Of a stretch of DNA of 64,000 nt, positions 1 through 11,195 are shown in pieces. Below the pieces are notes generated by a model that saw only the letters and a program-made list of their open reading frames with translations, was not told the DNA's origin and ran no database searches. Origin of the DNA: Lytechinus pictus (taxonomy: Eukaryota; Echinodermata; Echinoidea; Temnopleuroida; Toxopneustidae). Location: contig NC_087257.1 of assembly GCF_037042905.1 (NCBI RefSeq), forward strand, positions 28,852,001-28,916,000. Reading direction: 5' to 3'. Position numbers and translations under genes: made by a program. Each line of letters opens with the position of its first letter. The first letter of the stretch is position 1.

Positions 1-1129
1 CCACGCAAATTCCAATGTTCCCCACACTGGGCCTCTGCAAGGTCACACTCACCATGTGGTAATCTCTTCAAATTACCCGCGCCTGTTTGTTTTGAAAACA
101 GTATTCAGCCAATCAGAACTCTGGATTTTATGTTACTCAGAAATTTCAGAAATCTCGTCTTGCATCTTGATGGAAAAAGCTGGCTGCTGACCCATCTAAA
201 AGATGCCACATATCAAAAGTGACATTGTAAGAAAGTATAGAGTTTGAGCTTTTTGATGATATAAATAATGTTGGTGCCGAAAACACAAAATGTTGCACAA
301 TTTGCAAGTGAAAACAAAGGAAGAAAATTCTGTTTGATGCATCTTTTCAGGTAAAAAATTCACTTATTTATCAAAATATTTCATTCAAAAGAAATGACCA
401 ATATAAAAGAGTAACATTTACTCTTGCCCATGGTACAAAAATAATCAATATTACTCAAGGAAAAAGTGGCTAAATTCTTTGAGAAAGAAAGTCTCACAAT
501 TCACGAGATTTTGCAGGGACATGAATTCAGCCACGAGAGGACTTGGATAAATCTTGCTCATTTGCTCATTAACACAGGGGCTTGCGGACTGACTGAAACT
601 CACTGAGAGAAAAAGAAAAGTGAAAGAAAAAAAAACTTATGGAAAGGGCTGAACATACACGCTTACATTTTAGTAGACAGGGGAAAATCCCTGGCCTATT
701 GGCCTGTATCATAAAACCGGTTTAATCAAAGCATTTATTTCTTTCAAGTACGATTTGATGAATCATTTATGATTATAGTGATCATAAATCCTGCCAAATA
801 AAAAATTCCCAAACAATCCAAACGAATGAAGTGAACATTAAAACCCATGCAATGTATCATGCCAAATATAAGAGAAATTTTATTTAACAAACATTGATTT
901 CACTAGGGACTACTATGAAAGGAACCAAGGTTGAGTGATAATAGTTTTGATTTGAAATGAAATCATAACCAACTCCAAGGTCAGTTTACTACTGAAGGGA
1001 CACTTTAGTCCCACATGTACATGTTCACGTACTGACATTCATAGTGTGCGTACTGCCCTACAGGTATAGGTACTTACATGTAGGCCAACGTTATACCTTT
1101 CTCATCTACTTTGTTGAACCGGTAATTCC
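1..1129. other. AT-rich non-coding sequence, no gene seen
   Basis: No reading frame here looks like a protein and I see no RNA gene. The segment is plain AT-rich sequence with short A and T runs. It ends at the TTAA that flanks the transposon starting at 1134. Confidence 0.6.
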
Positions 1130-1133
1130 TTAA

Positions 1134-1722
1134 AGGACAAGTCCACCCCAACAAAAATTTGATTTGATTAAAAAGATAAAAATCCAACGAGCATAACACT
1201 GAAAATTTCATCAAAATCGGATGTAAAATAAGAAAGTTATGACATTTTAAAGTTTCGCTCAATTTCACAAAACATTTATCTGCACATCCTGGTTGGTATG
1301 CAAATGAGACTGATGACGTCATCCACTATTTCTTTTGTATTTTATTATATGAAATATTCTAATTTTCTCCTCATTGTCAAGTGAAACAGTGATCAATTCC
1401 TCCCTGAACATGTGATATTAGCATTGCTTAATACTATATGATTCAGTCAAGTCGGTCCCTATGGTCTTATCTGTAAAAAATGAAATATTGTATAATTCAA
1501 ACAATAAAAAACAAAAAAAATAGTGAGTGATGGACATCATCGACTGACTCATTTGTAAGTCACTGAGTTGTGCATATCACTCTTTTGTGAAAAATAAGCA
1601 AAATTTTTAAATGCCATAACTTTCTTATTTTACATCCGATTTTAATGAAATTTTCAGTGTTATGCTAGTTTGATTTTTCTGTTTTTATTCAAATCAACAT
1701 TTTGCTGGGGTGGACTTGACCT
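1134..1722. mobile_element. Non-autonomous TTAA-flanked DNA transposon, family A copy 1 (Kolobok-like)
   Basis: The element is bounded on both sides by TTAA (1130-1133 and 1723-1726). Its left end reads AGGACAAGTCCACCCCA and its right end, reverse complemented, reads AGGTCAAGTCCACCCCA, one mismatch in 17. The inverted repeat goes much deeper: the stretch around CGGATGTAAAATAAGAAAG near 1218 reappears inverted near 1620-1645, so the arms are roughly 200 bp. There is no coding sequence. TTAA target choice with AGG ends fits Kolobok-type (less likely piggyBac) transposons, by established family rules. Related copies are at 24205-24797 and 27932-28522, with a decayed one at 39263-39990. Confidence 0.85.
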
Positions 1723-1726
1723 TTAA

Positions 1727-2514
1727 ACCAGTTTAGAAGATCGCTTCGCTTGCCTCCCAATCACCGTCTCCTGAACTGGTTTCCAGAACCACTTGAGGTA
1801 TAAGTGGTTGTCGGTCTTGTTGCTATAGAAATGCTCTCAGTGGAGTCACATGTTTCGAGCAAAAATTTGAAACTGCAGCATAGGTAATCTACACACAGTG
1901 TGTACTCAGTAGAGTGCCCATCAGGAACACTCTTGTACTTCTGTAGTTCTATGTGAAGATCCCTTCCTGAAGAACAGTTGTATCTACGACACCGTTCTCA
2001 CTACGTTCCTATAAAAACTACATGTAGTTTACTGAAAACTAGTTTAACGCGAAGTGAGAACGGCCTTGGAAGCGATCTTCCAAACCAGTTCGGAAAACCA
2101 CCTCGCGATGTAGTTTTCAAAATCTCTTTCCTCGTTAAACTGGTTTCAGCGTGAGAACACAACCATTCTTTGGGAAGCGATCTTCTCACATTTTGAGTGC
2201 ACTACTCCACATGACAGGTGTAGAATGCCTATGCTACGATTTCGAGTTTCGCTGGAAACGTGTCACCCCATTTAGAGCGTTTCCATAGCAACAAGATCGC
2301 TTTACGTGAAGTGATTTTAAAAACCATTTTCGTGTGATCAAGTGGGAACACTAGAAAAGCGGTCTTCCAAACTGGTTTCCAGTAAAACTAGTTTTAGAAA
2401 GCGTAATGAGAACGGCCTCCTTGACTCTGATTTTCCAAACCGGTTTGGAAGACCACTAGATCACTTCATGAACACTTCAAGAGACCTCATTACACATTAT
2501 TTGCCGGTTTTCAC
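1727..2514. repeat. Imperfect long inverted repeat, probable old foldback MITE
   Basis: The two halves are imperfectly reverse complementary around about 2060. For example CTTGTTGCTATAGAAATGCT near 1818 pairs with the stretch ending AGCAACAAG near 2294, and the GAAGATCGCTT motif recurs in both orientations at both ends and in the middle. No target duplication or coding sequence is visible. Decay suggests it is older than the TTAA elements on either side. Confidence 0.55.
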
Positions 2515-2518
2515 TTAA

Positions 2519-3113
2519 AGGGGAATCCAACCCAAATAAAAACTTGTTTTTAGAGGAAAATGAAAAATCAGACAAGCTGATAGGTGAAAGTTTGAACAAT
2601 ATCGGACAAACAATAAGACAGTTATGATTTTTTAAAGTTTTAAATATTGGTAATCACTATACCCATGGAGACTTCAAATTGGCCGCATACATGATGTCAT
2701 AGTGATGTAAGGCAAGGACTACTCTTCCATGTACTCCAATACATAAAATGGCTAAAATGTCATTATTTTCAAAAGTTTTACTTCAAACTGTAATTTTCTT
2801 TCATGAGGACATAAAACAATATGCTGCATGTGTCATACTTAGATTACTGCCCCAGGGGAAAGGGTAGTTCAGGAGAAAACCACAAATTCCTGATAATAAA
2901 GTACATGGCCTATGAGAAAGTTGTCCTTGCCCCTTGTCATGATTTTCTTGCTCAGTTGCCAATTTGAAATCTACATAGTATTAGGGATCTCGATTTTAAA
3001 ACAGCCATAACTTTCTTATTGCTTATCCTATTTCTTTCAAACTTTCAACATTCTTTTTTATTTATTTTTCTTCTTTTCAACACATCATTTTATGACCATG
3101 GCTGGATTCCCCT
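2519..3113. mobile_element. Non-autonomous TTAA-flanked DNA transposon, family B copy 1
   Basis: The left end AGGGGAATCCAACCC follows TTAA at 2515-2518. The right end GGCTGGATTCCCCT (3100-3113) is its near-perfect inverse, followed three bases later by TTAA (3117-3120). The motif around ATAACTTTCTTATT also occurs inverted inside, so the arms are long but diverged. No coding sequence. A second copy with the same ends lies at 26717-27701. Confidence 0.75.
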
Positions 3114-3623
3114 ACTTTAAACTAAAGACGTACAAGAGATTGAGTCCTTGTTTGTGCAATATACACTATATGGTACATGTACACGTCTACTGTATTGTAA
3201 GCCAACATACTCTGGTGATATCTAGAAAAATACCTTCACATACGTACATGTATGATGAAGGCCTACTTGTAGGCCAATATAAAAAGTTGAGATTGCATTC
3301 TGCACTCATGCATGCACAAACATTACTCGCACAATAGAGCTGTGTGTACATTACAGGTCAACAAATGCCACACTATCCTATTCAGTGCAGATCTAAGCAA
3401 ATAATATCATTGCATTATGTCTGATTCAATCAACCAAAGAGAGCTACACTTAAGACTGGTGTCATGTATCCTACATGTTTATCAATATAAAATTACATTA
3501 TTGTTGGTTGAAAAATGAAATATCATCAAGAGAAGAAATTTATGAAAAAAATATGAAATTAACAATCTGATATTTCATTATCAAAAGTGATCAATGCATT
3601 TTGGTAAATTAGTTGTACATGTA

Positions 3624-3882
3624 GAGGTGTTGTGGCTCAGTGGATAAGTCTCTGGACTTTGAACCACAAGGTCCAGGGTTCAAATCCCACCGCAGCACTC
3701 ACGTCCTTTGGCAAGGCATTTATCTGCATTTGCCACTCTTCACCCAGGTGTAGTAAATGGGTACCCAGGAGGAAGGAATTCCTTGAATGCTTGAGTGTCC
3801 GATCAGGGTAGCCATGCTAAAGCCAGGGTAATAGTATGAAGCGCTCTGAAACATTGTATTATAATAAATATAAAGCGCTATA
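3624..3882 (+). mobile_element. tRNA-derived SINE, copy 1
   Basis: A tRNA-like head carries an A box TGGCTCAGTGG (3633-3643) and a B box GGTTCAAATCC (3677-3687). The anticodon-like loop reads TTG, so the source was perhaps a Gln tRNA. The head is followed by a SINE body with the phrase AAATGGGTACCCAGGAGGAA and a tail ending AAAGCGCTATAT. The body is shared with the SINE copies at 6981, 7899 and 26805. The tRNA part lacks good acceptor pairing and leads straight into the SINE body, so this is a retroposon and not a functional tRNA gene. Confidence 0.85.
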
Positions 3883-4905
3883 TCTGTTGTTGAACTATCT
3901 TGAATACAACACTGTGGTTGTCCAGATACATCATTGCAATCAATATGCACATTAAAGAGTACTCATCATGCAACAGTATCAACAGTATACTGACAAGGAA
4001 GCTTCACTCAGTCTGCCTCTTACAGCTTATGAACATACAACGAAATCACAGGTCCAAGTCAGCTTTATTATGATTTGTAGTCTCTATTTGATCAGTTCCA
4101 AGTCTTCAAAATGGCAAATTAACAATCATCGCTAAATCAGAGCTGCCAACCTTTGAAAATAAAAAGTAGTAATCCAGAAGCTCAAGTCATAATTTTGAGA
4201 TAAAAAGAGTAATTTCACACGCGCCGCGTGGTACTTTGAATTTCTTGAAGTGGTAATAGACAGGATACATGTACATGTATATAATGATAACTTGACATAT
4301 TTGCAAACACAAATAGCGCACATAGGGATGTACATGTACTTTTGTACATTGAAATGAGTATGTTCCCTACCTGTAGCCTACTACACTACTCCAGTATATA
4401 TATACAGCAATCATGAAGATTTACAGTTGGTAGTCTGCAGGCTCAGACCCTGATTGAAACTTTTATCAACTAGTGGGTCTCCAAATAAAACCACAAGTTA
4501 AACTTACCATAACAATTTACATCTAATTGGCGGGAACATTAGGCTTCCTTTCTGACCACTTTCCCTGAGTGAAGGGTTTGCAAAGCAAACTATTCAGTTG
4601 GTACATGTACATACATGTACGGTACATAAATTCCTTCAGTTAAAAAATGTTTCAGAAGAAAAAAATGACCTCAAAAACTAATTCAGGATATCAACATACA
4701 GTTGTACAACGAAACCTGGAGGGGAAATAGTGATCTGTACATCAAACCAGGAAATAACAAAAGATAAAGGACAGCCAATACGCATTATGTAGGTCTATTG
4801 GTAGAATTAATGCTTATATATGGAGTAACATGATCACTGTATGCAGACCAATTAATTAGTATTGATGCAAATCATGGGACTGGGTGATTTGCCCCCTAAA
4901 TGTCT
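3883..4905. other. Non-coding sequence, no gene seen
   Basis: I see no gene. The stretch has scattered ACATGTAC tetranucleotide-like motifs and a short AT dinucleotide run near 4397. Nothing else is supportable. Confidence 0.5.
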
Positions 4906-5446
4906 GGGGGCTACATGTATTTTCAAACTCATTAGGTGGTTTCAAACCGCCTCGATCACAAGAATCCCCGTTAAATTACGAGAACTTTTTTAGGCTGAAA
5001 AATACCCATTAAAAATTCCTGCATTCACACCGCCCTGAAACATACCCTTCGGGATAAGTTCCTGAAGTAGTTCCTGAAGTTACGAGCATGCGCAGTATGG
5101 TCTGATAAGCAAGCAAGGCGCGAGATTCAAAATCACTAGCCCAGCAGCCACCCACGGCGCCGCACCCAACGACACGCTGGGCTAAAAGTTCCCGTAATTT
5201 GCTTTCAGACCGCCAAAATACCCACGACCTTGGAAAAATCCCCGCGAAAGTTCTCGTAATTTCGCCAAGTACCTACTATTTATCAGGTATTTTCTTTCGG
5301 GGATATTACGCGTAGTTTGCTTTCACATCGCCAAAATACCTGGTATTTTCTGATCGGGGTAAATTTCCCGATCAGAGAATACCTGGAACTGGCGAACTTC
5401 GAGGCGGTCTGAAACCACCTAGAGTTTGAAAATACATGTAGCCCCC
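4906..5446. mobile_element. MITE with about 48-bp terminal inverted repeats
   Basis: The left end starts GGGGGCTACATGTATTTTCA and the right end is its reverse complement, ending at 5446. Pairing continues with few mismatches through AGGTGGTTTCAAACCGCC on the left and GGCGGTCTGAAACCACCT on the right. The interior is GC-richer than the surroundings and contains partly self-complementary phrases such as AAATTCCCGATCAG. No coding sequence is seen. The original transposon might be only the AGGTGGTTTC-ended core (about 4935-5420). I could not settle the target duplication, so the superfamily is unassigned. Confidence 0.75.
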
Positions 5447-6978
5447 ATCAGCCCTAAAATCTGATTCCCCTCCTCCAGTTCAAGAGGGTAATCAAGATTT
5501 GTAATCAGGGAGGGGTGGGGGCTTATTATGAAATTAATACATTCTTTAATGAAAACAAAATCCACCTACATAAGGAATTTTCCTTTCTGGACTATTGCAA
5601 AATGCTATGACTTTTTCCCCTAAGGGCTTTTTCCATATTTTGGAAAATGATAAAAGAGGACTTTCATTTTTTTTCAACTGATACAGAGTCCTAGTTTGTT
5701 ATTGTACCTATCTAGCAATTTAAGTGTGCTATAATTTTTTTTTTAAATATATTTCTAGTCATTGAATCAATATGGTGTACATGTCGGCATGAAGGTTGAT
5801 GGATATGTACAGATGAACTTTATTCACGTAGGTCAAGCGGCCATAGCAGCAAGCTGAAGTGTGTACGATACTGATATCACATATCGCAACAGTCATTATA
5901 ATGTAAACTGGTGTAGGAAGGGGTACAATGAACTCCATAACAATAGTGAAGACAGCATGATGCACATACTGTATACACAATAACAAATGGCCATTTTACA
6001 AATTTTGGGAGGAAACTCATCCTACATCACCGTGTAGTTTTTTGTTTTCACAATTTGTAGTACAGGTATAAAGTGAGGTATTAAACATGATTTCATCAAG
6101 TACATGTAAGTATGCATGTGCATAGTATAAAACGATGATATATGAAACTTTAAGAATTGAGTTGTTTGAGGTCCAGCCCTAGTCCCTTGTGCACAACGAT
6201 GACTCAAGGCAAAACTAAATAGCCAGACAACCATACAGGAAATATCAATGTGTGGGATGTGGACTTCATTCATTCTACAATGAACATGTAGAGGGTTTCA
6301 ACTGCAATCCTATTATATGCAGATACTGTATTATCAACATCTTTGAACCTGTTTACATTCAATTTCCTGAACCGATTTGCGAAACTGGTCATGAGCTGCA
6401 AATTTCTAATCACAGGACCAGCGAGCCAGAGCACTGTGTTGAACCTTGAGTTTTTTTAAATTTCCACAGATTTTGATGTGGCACACATTCCTCTTGTCTT
6501 GTAACAAGTTTCCCCAAGAAGCATGAAAAACTTACAGAGGCGAGTCAAAAGGAAACCCAAGGTCATGACCTTGGTTTCCTTCAAACAAGTCCTTTACGTA
6601 CAATGTAGGCCTACTGTACATGTACATCAGACCATGGTCTCTAGGAGGTCCATGATCAGACCAAACCATGAAAGATTGGTTCAAAGGATCGCTCCATGCG
6701 TTCAGTCTCGCTGGACCAGTACCCATCAGGCTAGTCCAACAAAGTGACTGTGAACAGTGTGAATAGGGTCAACAAGTTCATTTCAACTTATCATTAATAA
6801 TTGAATAAGACAACTGTTCTATAAAATACCCTTACATGTACCCTTGTGTTCTTTTAATAAAGTAACAACTGAGATGGTTTTTATAGGCAAACTATCTGTG
6901 TGTAGTCCCATATGCTCCTTGGTTTACAATTTCTGTGTGCAGTACATTGTGACTCTCAAAATTATTTCCATGACTAAT
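5447..6978. other. Non-coding sequence, no gene seen
   Basis: Open frames here are short, overlap on both strands and show no recognisable domain. I do not see splice-bounded exons or repeats that I can define. Confidence 0.5.
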
Positions 6979-6980
6979 GT

Positions 6981-7288
6981 GGGGGCGTTGTGGTCTATTG
7001 GTTATAATTTTAGTCTTTTTTTCGTCTTTCAATCTGAGGGACGTGGGTTCCATTCCTAGCCATGACATTTTTTCCTTCGGCAAGAAATTTGCCAACATTG
7101 TGCTTCACTCAACCCAGGTGATGTGAATGGGTACCCAGTAGGAAGAAATTCCTCAAATGTTTGAGCGCCAAGCTAAGGCCGGGGTAACGATAATAGGAGG
7201 GCCCGCTGGAATAACAGTTTTCGGAACTGAAGTGGATACCCTGGGTAAATACACTATCATTATTATCATTATTATTGTTATCATTATG
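6981..7288 (+). mobile_element. tRNA-derived SINE, copy 2, with ATT-rich tail
   Basis: The A box is TGGTCTATTGG (6991-7001) and the B box GGTTCCATTCC (7046-7056). The anticodon region is degenerate and T-rich. The body shares the phrase GGGTACCCAGTAGGAAGAAA with copies 1 and 3 and ends in an ATTATCATTATT-type tail at 7255-7287, typical of SINEs mobilised by LINE machinery. Confidence 0.8.
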
Positions 7289-8860
7289 AACCCATTCATA
7301 CCTTACATTACACCAAACAAAAAACAGACATTCGATCAATTGCACAAAAATTATGGTCAGTATTTTCCGTTTTAACATTTGGACTTAAAATTTAATAAAA
7401 TTTTTACTGAAACTGCAACCTTTATTGAATAAAAAAATAATCCAAACTCCTGATCAGGAGAATATAACAAAGAAAATGTTCAAATCTCAAAATATTTCAC
7501 TCAGTTTACAGCTGCCTAAAACCGGATAAAGTTCTTGTGGTTTATACAGGTGTAAAAAAAATACATTAATAGCAAAGGATTAACACAACTTTCATGAATT
7601 TGTGGATGTGAATTGGATGCAGATTTCATGAAAAGTCAAAGATCCGGTATAAAATGTGGTATTTGAGCAGCGCTTTTAGGACGTGATCCACACTCCATCT
7701 CATTTTACATTCATGAACTGAATCTCAAATAAAGCAGCTCTGCGACCCTGCACACCACAGTACTCCACGCACTTTACAATGTATCATTCGCTGTTACCAT
7801 GACGATAATACACACTATTTCTATGCTATACTCATATAAAGTAATATGGACTATTTCTGAATTCATAAATGCATTTTTAATGTGGCTCGGAGCCTCGGAT
7901 TCCTAGCCATGACGTTTTTTCCTTCGGCAAGAAATTTGCCCACATTGTGCTTCACTAAACCCAGGTGATGTGAATGGGTACCCGTTAGAAAGAAATTCCT
8001 CAAATGCTTGAGCGCCTAGGTAGCCGAGCTGAAGCCGGGGTAATAAAAATAACAGGGCCCACTGGGAGAACAGTTTTCGGAACTGAAGTGGGTACCCTGG
8101 GTAAATATACTATTATTATTATCATTATTATTATCATTGTTGTTATGAACTCATCAATACATTACAGCAAACTAAAACAGACATCCAATCATTGTTGTTC
8201 AATTGCACAAAAATTATGGTCAGTATTTTCTGTTTCAACAATCGGACTTAAATAAGATTTGTTTCTAAAAAGACAAAATTGTGCAGCAAATCTATACTGA
8301 AACTGCAACCTTTATTGAATGAAAAAAAAATCATCCAAACTCCTGTACCTAGACTACAACTGTTGAAACAAGGAACTCCAGCATTGGAGTCATCTCCAAA
8401 CAAATTCAAAGAGCACAGAATTTTGAACATGTTATCTTTGTGTATCCTATGTCCAGGAGGTTTGTATCTCTAAGAATTTGATACAAACGTCTCACTTTCA
8501 TTTTGGGATTCACTTTACAAGGCCTTGAGATGTACATATAGAGCTGTACATCTGCCTGATCAGGAAAATATTTATAACCAAGAAAATTTTCAAATCTCAA
8601 AGTGTTTCACTCAGTTTACAGCTGCCTAAAACCAGATAAAGTTCTTGTGGTTTATACAGGTGCAAAAAGAATACATCAATAGCAAAGTCCTGATTAACAC
8701 AACTTTCATATTAAAATTTGTGGATGTGTATTGGATGCAGATTTCATGAAAGTCAAGAACCAGTATAAAATGGATTATTTGAGTGGCGCTTTTTGGACGT
8801 GATCCACACTCCATCTCATATCTACATTCATGAACTGGATCTCAAATAGTGTAGCACACC
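7054..8860. repeat. Diverged direct tandem duplication of SINE plus flank (unit about 0.85-0.95 kb)
   Basis: Unit 1 starts at TTCCTAGCCATGAC (7053) and unit 2 at the same phrase (7899). The shared order is SINE body, ATT tail, ATTGCACAAAAATTATGGTC (about 7336 and 8200), AACTGCAACCTTTATTGAAT, GTTCTTGTGGTTTATACAGG (7531 and 8641), and a GTGATCCACACTCCATCTCA block (7684 and 8800). Unit 2 has an extra stretch around 8360-8560 that unit 1 lacks. The copies differ by many substitutions and indels, so the duplication is old. Frames reading through the SINE are repeat shadows. Confidence 0.8.
7899..8150 (+). mobile_element. SINE body, copy 3, lacking its tRNA head
   Basis: The sequence matches the body of the SINE at 6981 from just after the B box onward, ending in an ATTATTATCATT tail (8109-8143). 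The tRNA head is missing because the copy arose by the local tandem duplication, not by a separate retroposition. Confidence 0.75.
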
Positions 8861-9517
8861 ATTACTCAGTAACAGCCTCACATAGCAACAAATACATGGA
8901 CCATAAATAACCTTGTTTGAATTTCAGAGTTTTTCATAGCCCCCTGAAAGCTATGCAGGATAGGATGAATCTTCCTTCCTTGTGGTAAAAAAACATATCA
9001 GAAGAGAGAAAATATGGACTGTTCACAAATTACGGTTTATGATCAAATAAATCATCAAAGGTCATTAAAATGGCCTTTAAACACAATATTTATACTTAAA
9101 AGCAGTGTTTGAAGGCCAACAAAGTAAAAATGAAGTAAAGAAATGAAATATTCTCATTTGAATCGTTATCTATTACAACTTTCTCTTCAACTTACAACAA
9201 CAAATATAAAAAAAATGATAATTTAGGGTTTTCGTAAAGGGCACCATCAAATTCAGATTTTTTCTGAAAATATTCGCAAATATTTGTCCTTCAAAATAGA
9301 CAATCATTCCCAACTGACAGGATGAATAAAACTTACATTTCAGGACACCTTCAGCAAACTTTCTCTTTCAAACAGTATAAATGTTGAAAATATGATGGTG
9401 AAAACAAGAAACATACTTTTGCTACTATTTTGGGGTACATTTGTATTTACAAATATAGTGATTCCTAAACTACTCTCTCTGGCAGCTTTCTTGAAAAGTA
9501 CAAATAATAATGTTTCT
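8861..9517. other. Non-coding sequence, no gene seen
   Basis: AT-rich sequence without a supportable gene, RNA or repeat. Confidence 0.45.
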
Positions 9518-9864
9518 TTATAGGAGAATAAAACCTTTGGAACAGTTTGGCTTGTGTGAAAAAGAAAAATCAAAGAAACAGATCAATGAAAGTTTGTGCA
9601 ACATTAAATAAATAATAAAAAAGTTATGAACATTTGAATTCTAGATCATTATTGTAATGTAGATCCTCCTATTGGCAATGCGACAAAGATATGTGATGTC
9701 ACATGTCAACAACTTTCCCATTACTTTTGTACATATATTTCACTTAAACTGCCTCTTTTAGCACATCAATCAGTATATCATCTATTTTTCTATAGTAGGT
9801 CATGTAATACAGATTTTCAACAAATACATTATGGATAAAGAGTTTGTATCACCATAAGAAATAA

Positions 9865-10426
9865 CCCAGGGGCTTACCGTATATTTGACCATAGTCACGG
9901 GACTAGGGTAATTTATGGTTTAAATATCTATAAAAATGAATTGTGAAAACAGAAATTATGCACTTACTACGATTATATGGATGAAGGTCTAATGAGACTA
10001 ACGTGTGGCAGTATCCTGACATCGAGGCACAGGCTGGAACCTCAAAAAAACGAAAGAAAAGTTCTGTCGCGGTAGCTCTCCTTCTTTCAGAATTCATACC
10101 AAAATGGCCGATCGAGACCGGTCGAGGGTGTAGGGCGCATGCGCGAATTTGACCAAGTCTATATGCACTAGTGCTATAGCGCTCAATCTCGATCGGCCAT
10201 TTTGTTTTGAATTTTGAAAGAAGGAGAGCTACCGCGACAGAACTTATCGGGTTTTTTTGAGGTTCCAGTCTGTGCCTCGATGTCAGGATACTGCCACACG
10301 TTAGACCTTCATCCATATAATCGTGGTAAGTGCATAATTTCTGTTTTCACAATTGCTTTTTTAGATATTTAAACCATAAATTACCCTAGTCCTTGACTAT
10401 GGTCAAATACACGGTAAGCCCCTGGG
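9865..10426. mobile_element. Near-perfect palindromic MITE with arms of about 270 bp
   Basis: CCCAGGGGCTTACCGT at the left pairs with ACGGTAAGCCCCTGGG at the right, and complementarity continues almost to the centre near 10145. Arm landmarks include GACATCGAGGCACAGGCTGG, GCGGTAGCTCTCCTTCTTTC and AAAATGGCCGATCGAGA, each with its inverse on the other side. A short unpaired centre contains GCGCATGCGCG. The long open frame on - across this region (9903-10316) is an artefact of the palindrome. No clean target duplication could be found. Confidence 0.85.
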
Positions 10427-10537
10427 CTCCCTGGGTTACATAAGAGCACAATGAGAAATTTTTCATTTTGGGGGTATTTTATAGTCCATCAAAGGGAAAG
10501 TTGTTCACATGTGATATCACCACTGATCTGTATGGTA

Positions 10538-11002
10538 GTGGATCGTATTACCGAACACTTTTCATGAATTCAATCATATCAAACACATTATATTCATGAA
10601 ATTCACCAAACTTTCACCATAAATACACAATTACCTACAAACTATCAATATGTAAAAATTTTGCCGAAATCGTTTTTCCTTTTCGATATTAGCTTCCAAT
10701 CGGACCCCTCTTCGCATGTGAAATATTTGGGTCACTTGAAAAAGGTATCGTATTACCGAACGTGTGTTATCTATGGGAAAAGTTGAGAAAACAACAAAAT
10801 CACTGATGAGCTATTTTGACAATATTTTATTATTTTAAGAATATTAAGACTTTGAAAATGAGTTTTTTACAATTTTTCATCATCTTTCTATTCAAGTTCT
10901 CTTTGAAAGGATGTTGCAAAATTTTGAGCGTAAAATTATTTTCTGATGCGTATGATGCGCGCCTTCGGTAATACAAGGCCGGTCGGTAATACGATCACTC
11001 AC
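10538..11002. mobile_element. TA-flanked MITE with GATCGTATTACCGA ends
   Basis: A 14-bp perfect inverted repeat GATCGTATTACCGA (10541-10554) / TCGGTAATACGATC (10983-10996) sits just inside TA dinucleotides at 10536-10537 and 11003-11004. A TA duplication would fit a Tc1/mariner-type element. There is no transposase, and a further internal GTATCGTATTACCGAACG near 10746 repeats the end motif. Confidence 0.6.
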
Positions 11003-11195
11003 TATACCAGTGGACTTCACACATATTTGTCGCATTGCCAATAACAGGATCTCCATAGCATCAGTGATCGCAATATTCAAATGCTCATGAAATAACTTTC
11101 TTATTTGTCTGATTTTTCTCAAACTTTCTTTGATCTTATTCTTTGAATTTTCTCTTTCCACACAAGCTCACTTGTTCCCAAGGTTTCATTCCCCT

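Larger units (their letters stand above)
9522..11195. mobile_element. TTAT-flanked DNA transposon hosting two nested elements
   Basis: The left end AGGAGAATAAAACCTTTGG and the right end (reverse complement AGGGGAATGAAACCTTGGG) are inverted repeats flanked by TTAT on both sides (9518-9521 and 11196-11199). Subterminal sequence is also inverted: an AAAGTTATGAACATTTGAAT stretch near 9620 pairs with the one near 11075-11095. The ends resemble the TTAA family B at 2519 (AGGGGAAT...), so this is probably a relative with a 4-bp target duplication. The interior is broken by insertions at 9865-10426 and 10538-11002. No coding sequence is seen. Confidence 0.7.

Noticed and set aside
3624..3700. Possible tRNA genes (also 26851-26910, 30060-30120, 33285-33345)
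   Set aside because: A and B boxes are present but acceptor stems do not pair properly and SINE bodies, T tracts or repeats follow; these are retroposon heads.
9903..10316. A 137-residue frame on -
   Set aside because: It lies inside the 562-bp palindromic MITE. Both arms lack stops by symmetry and no protein family is recognised.
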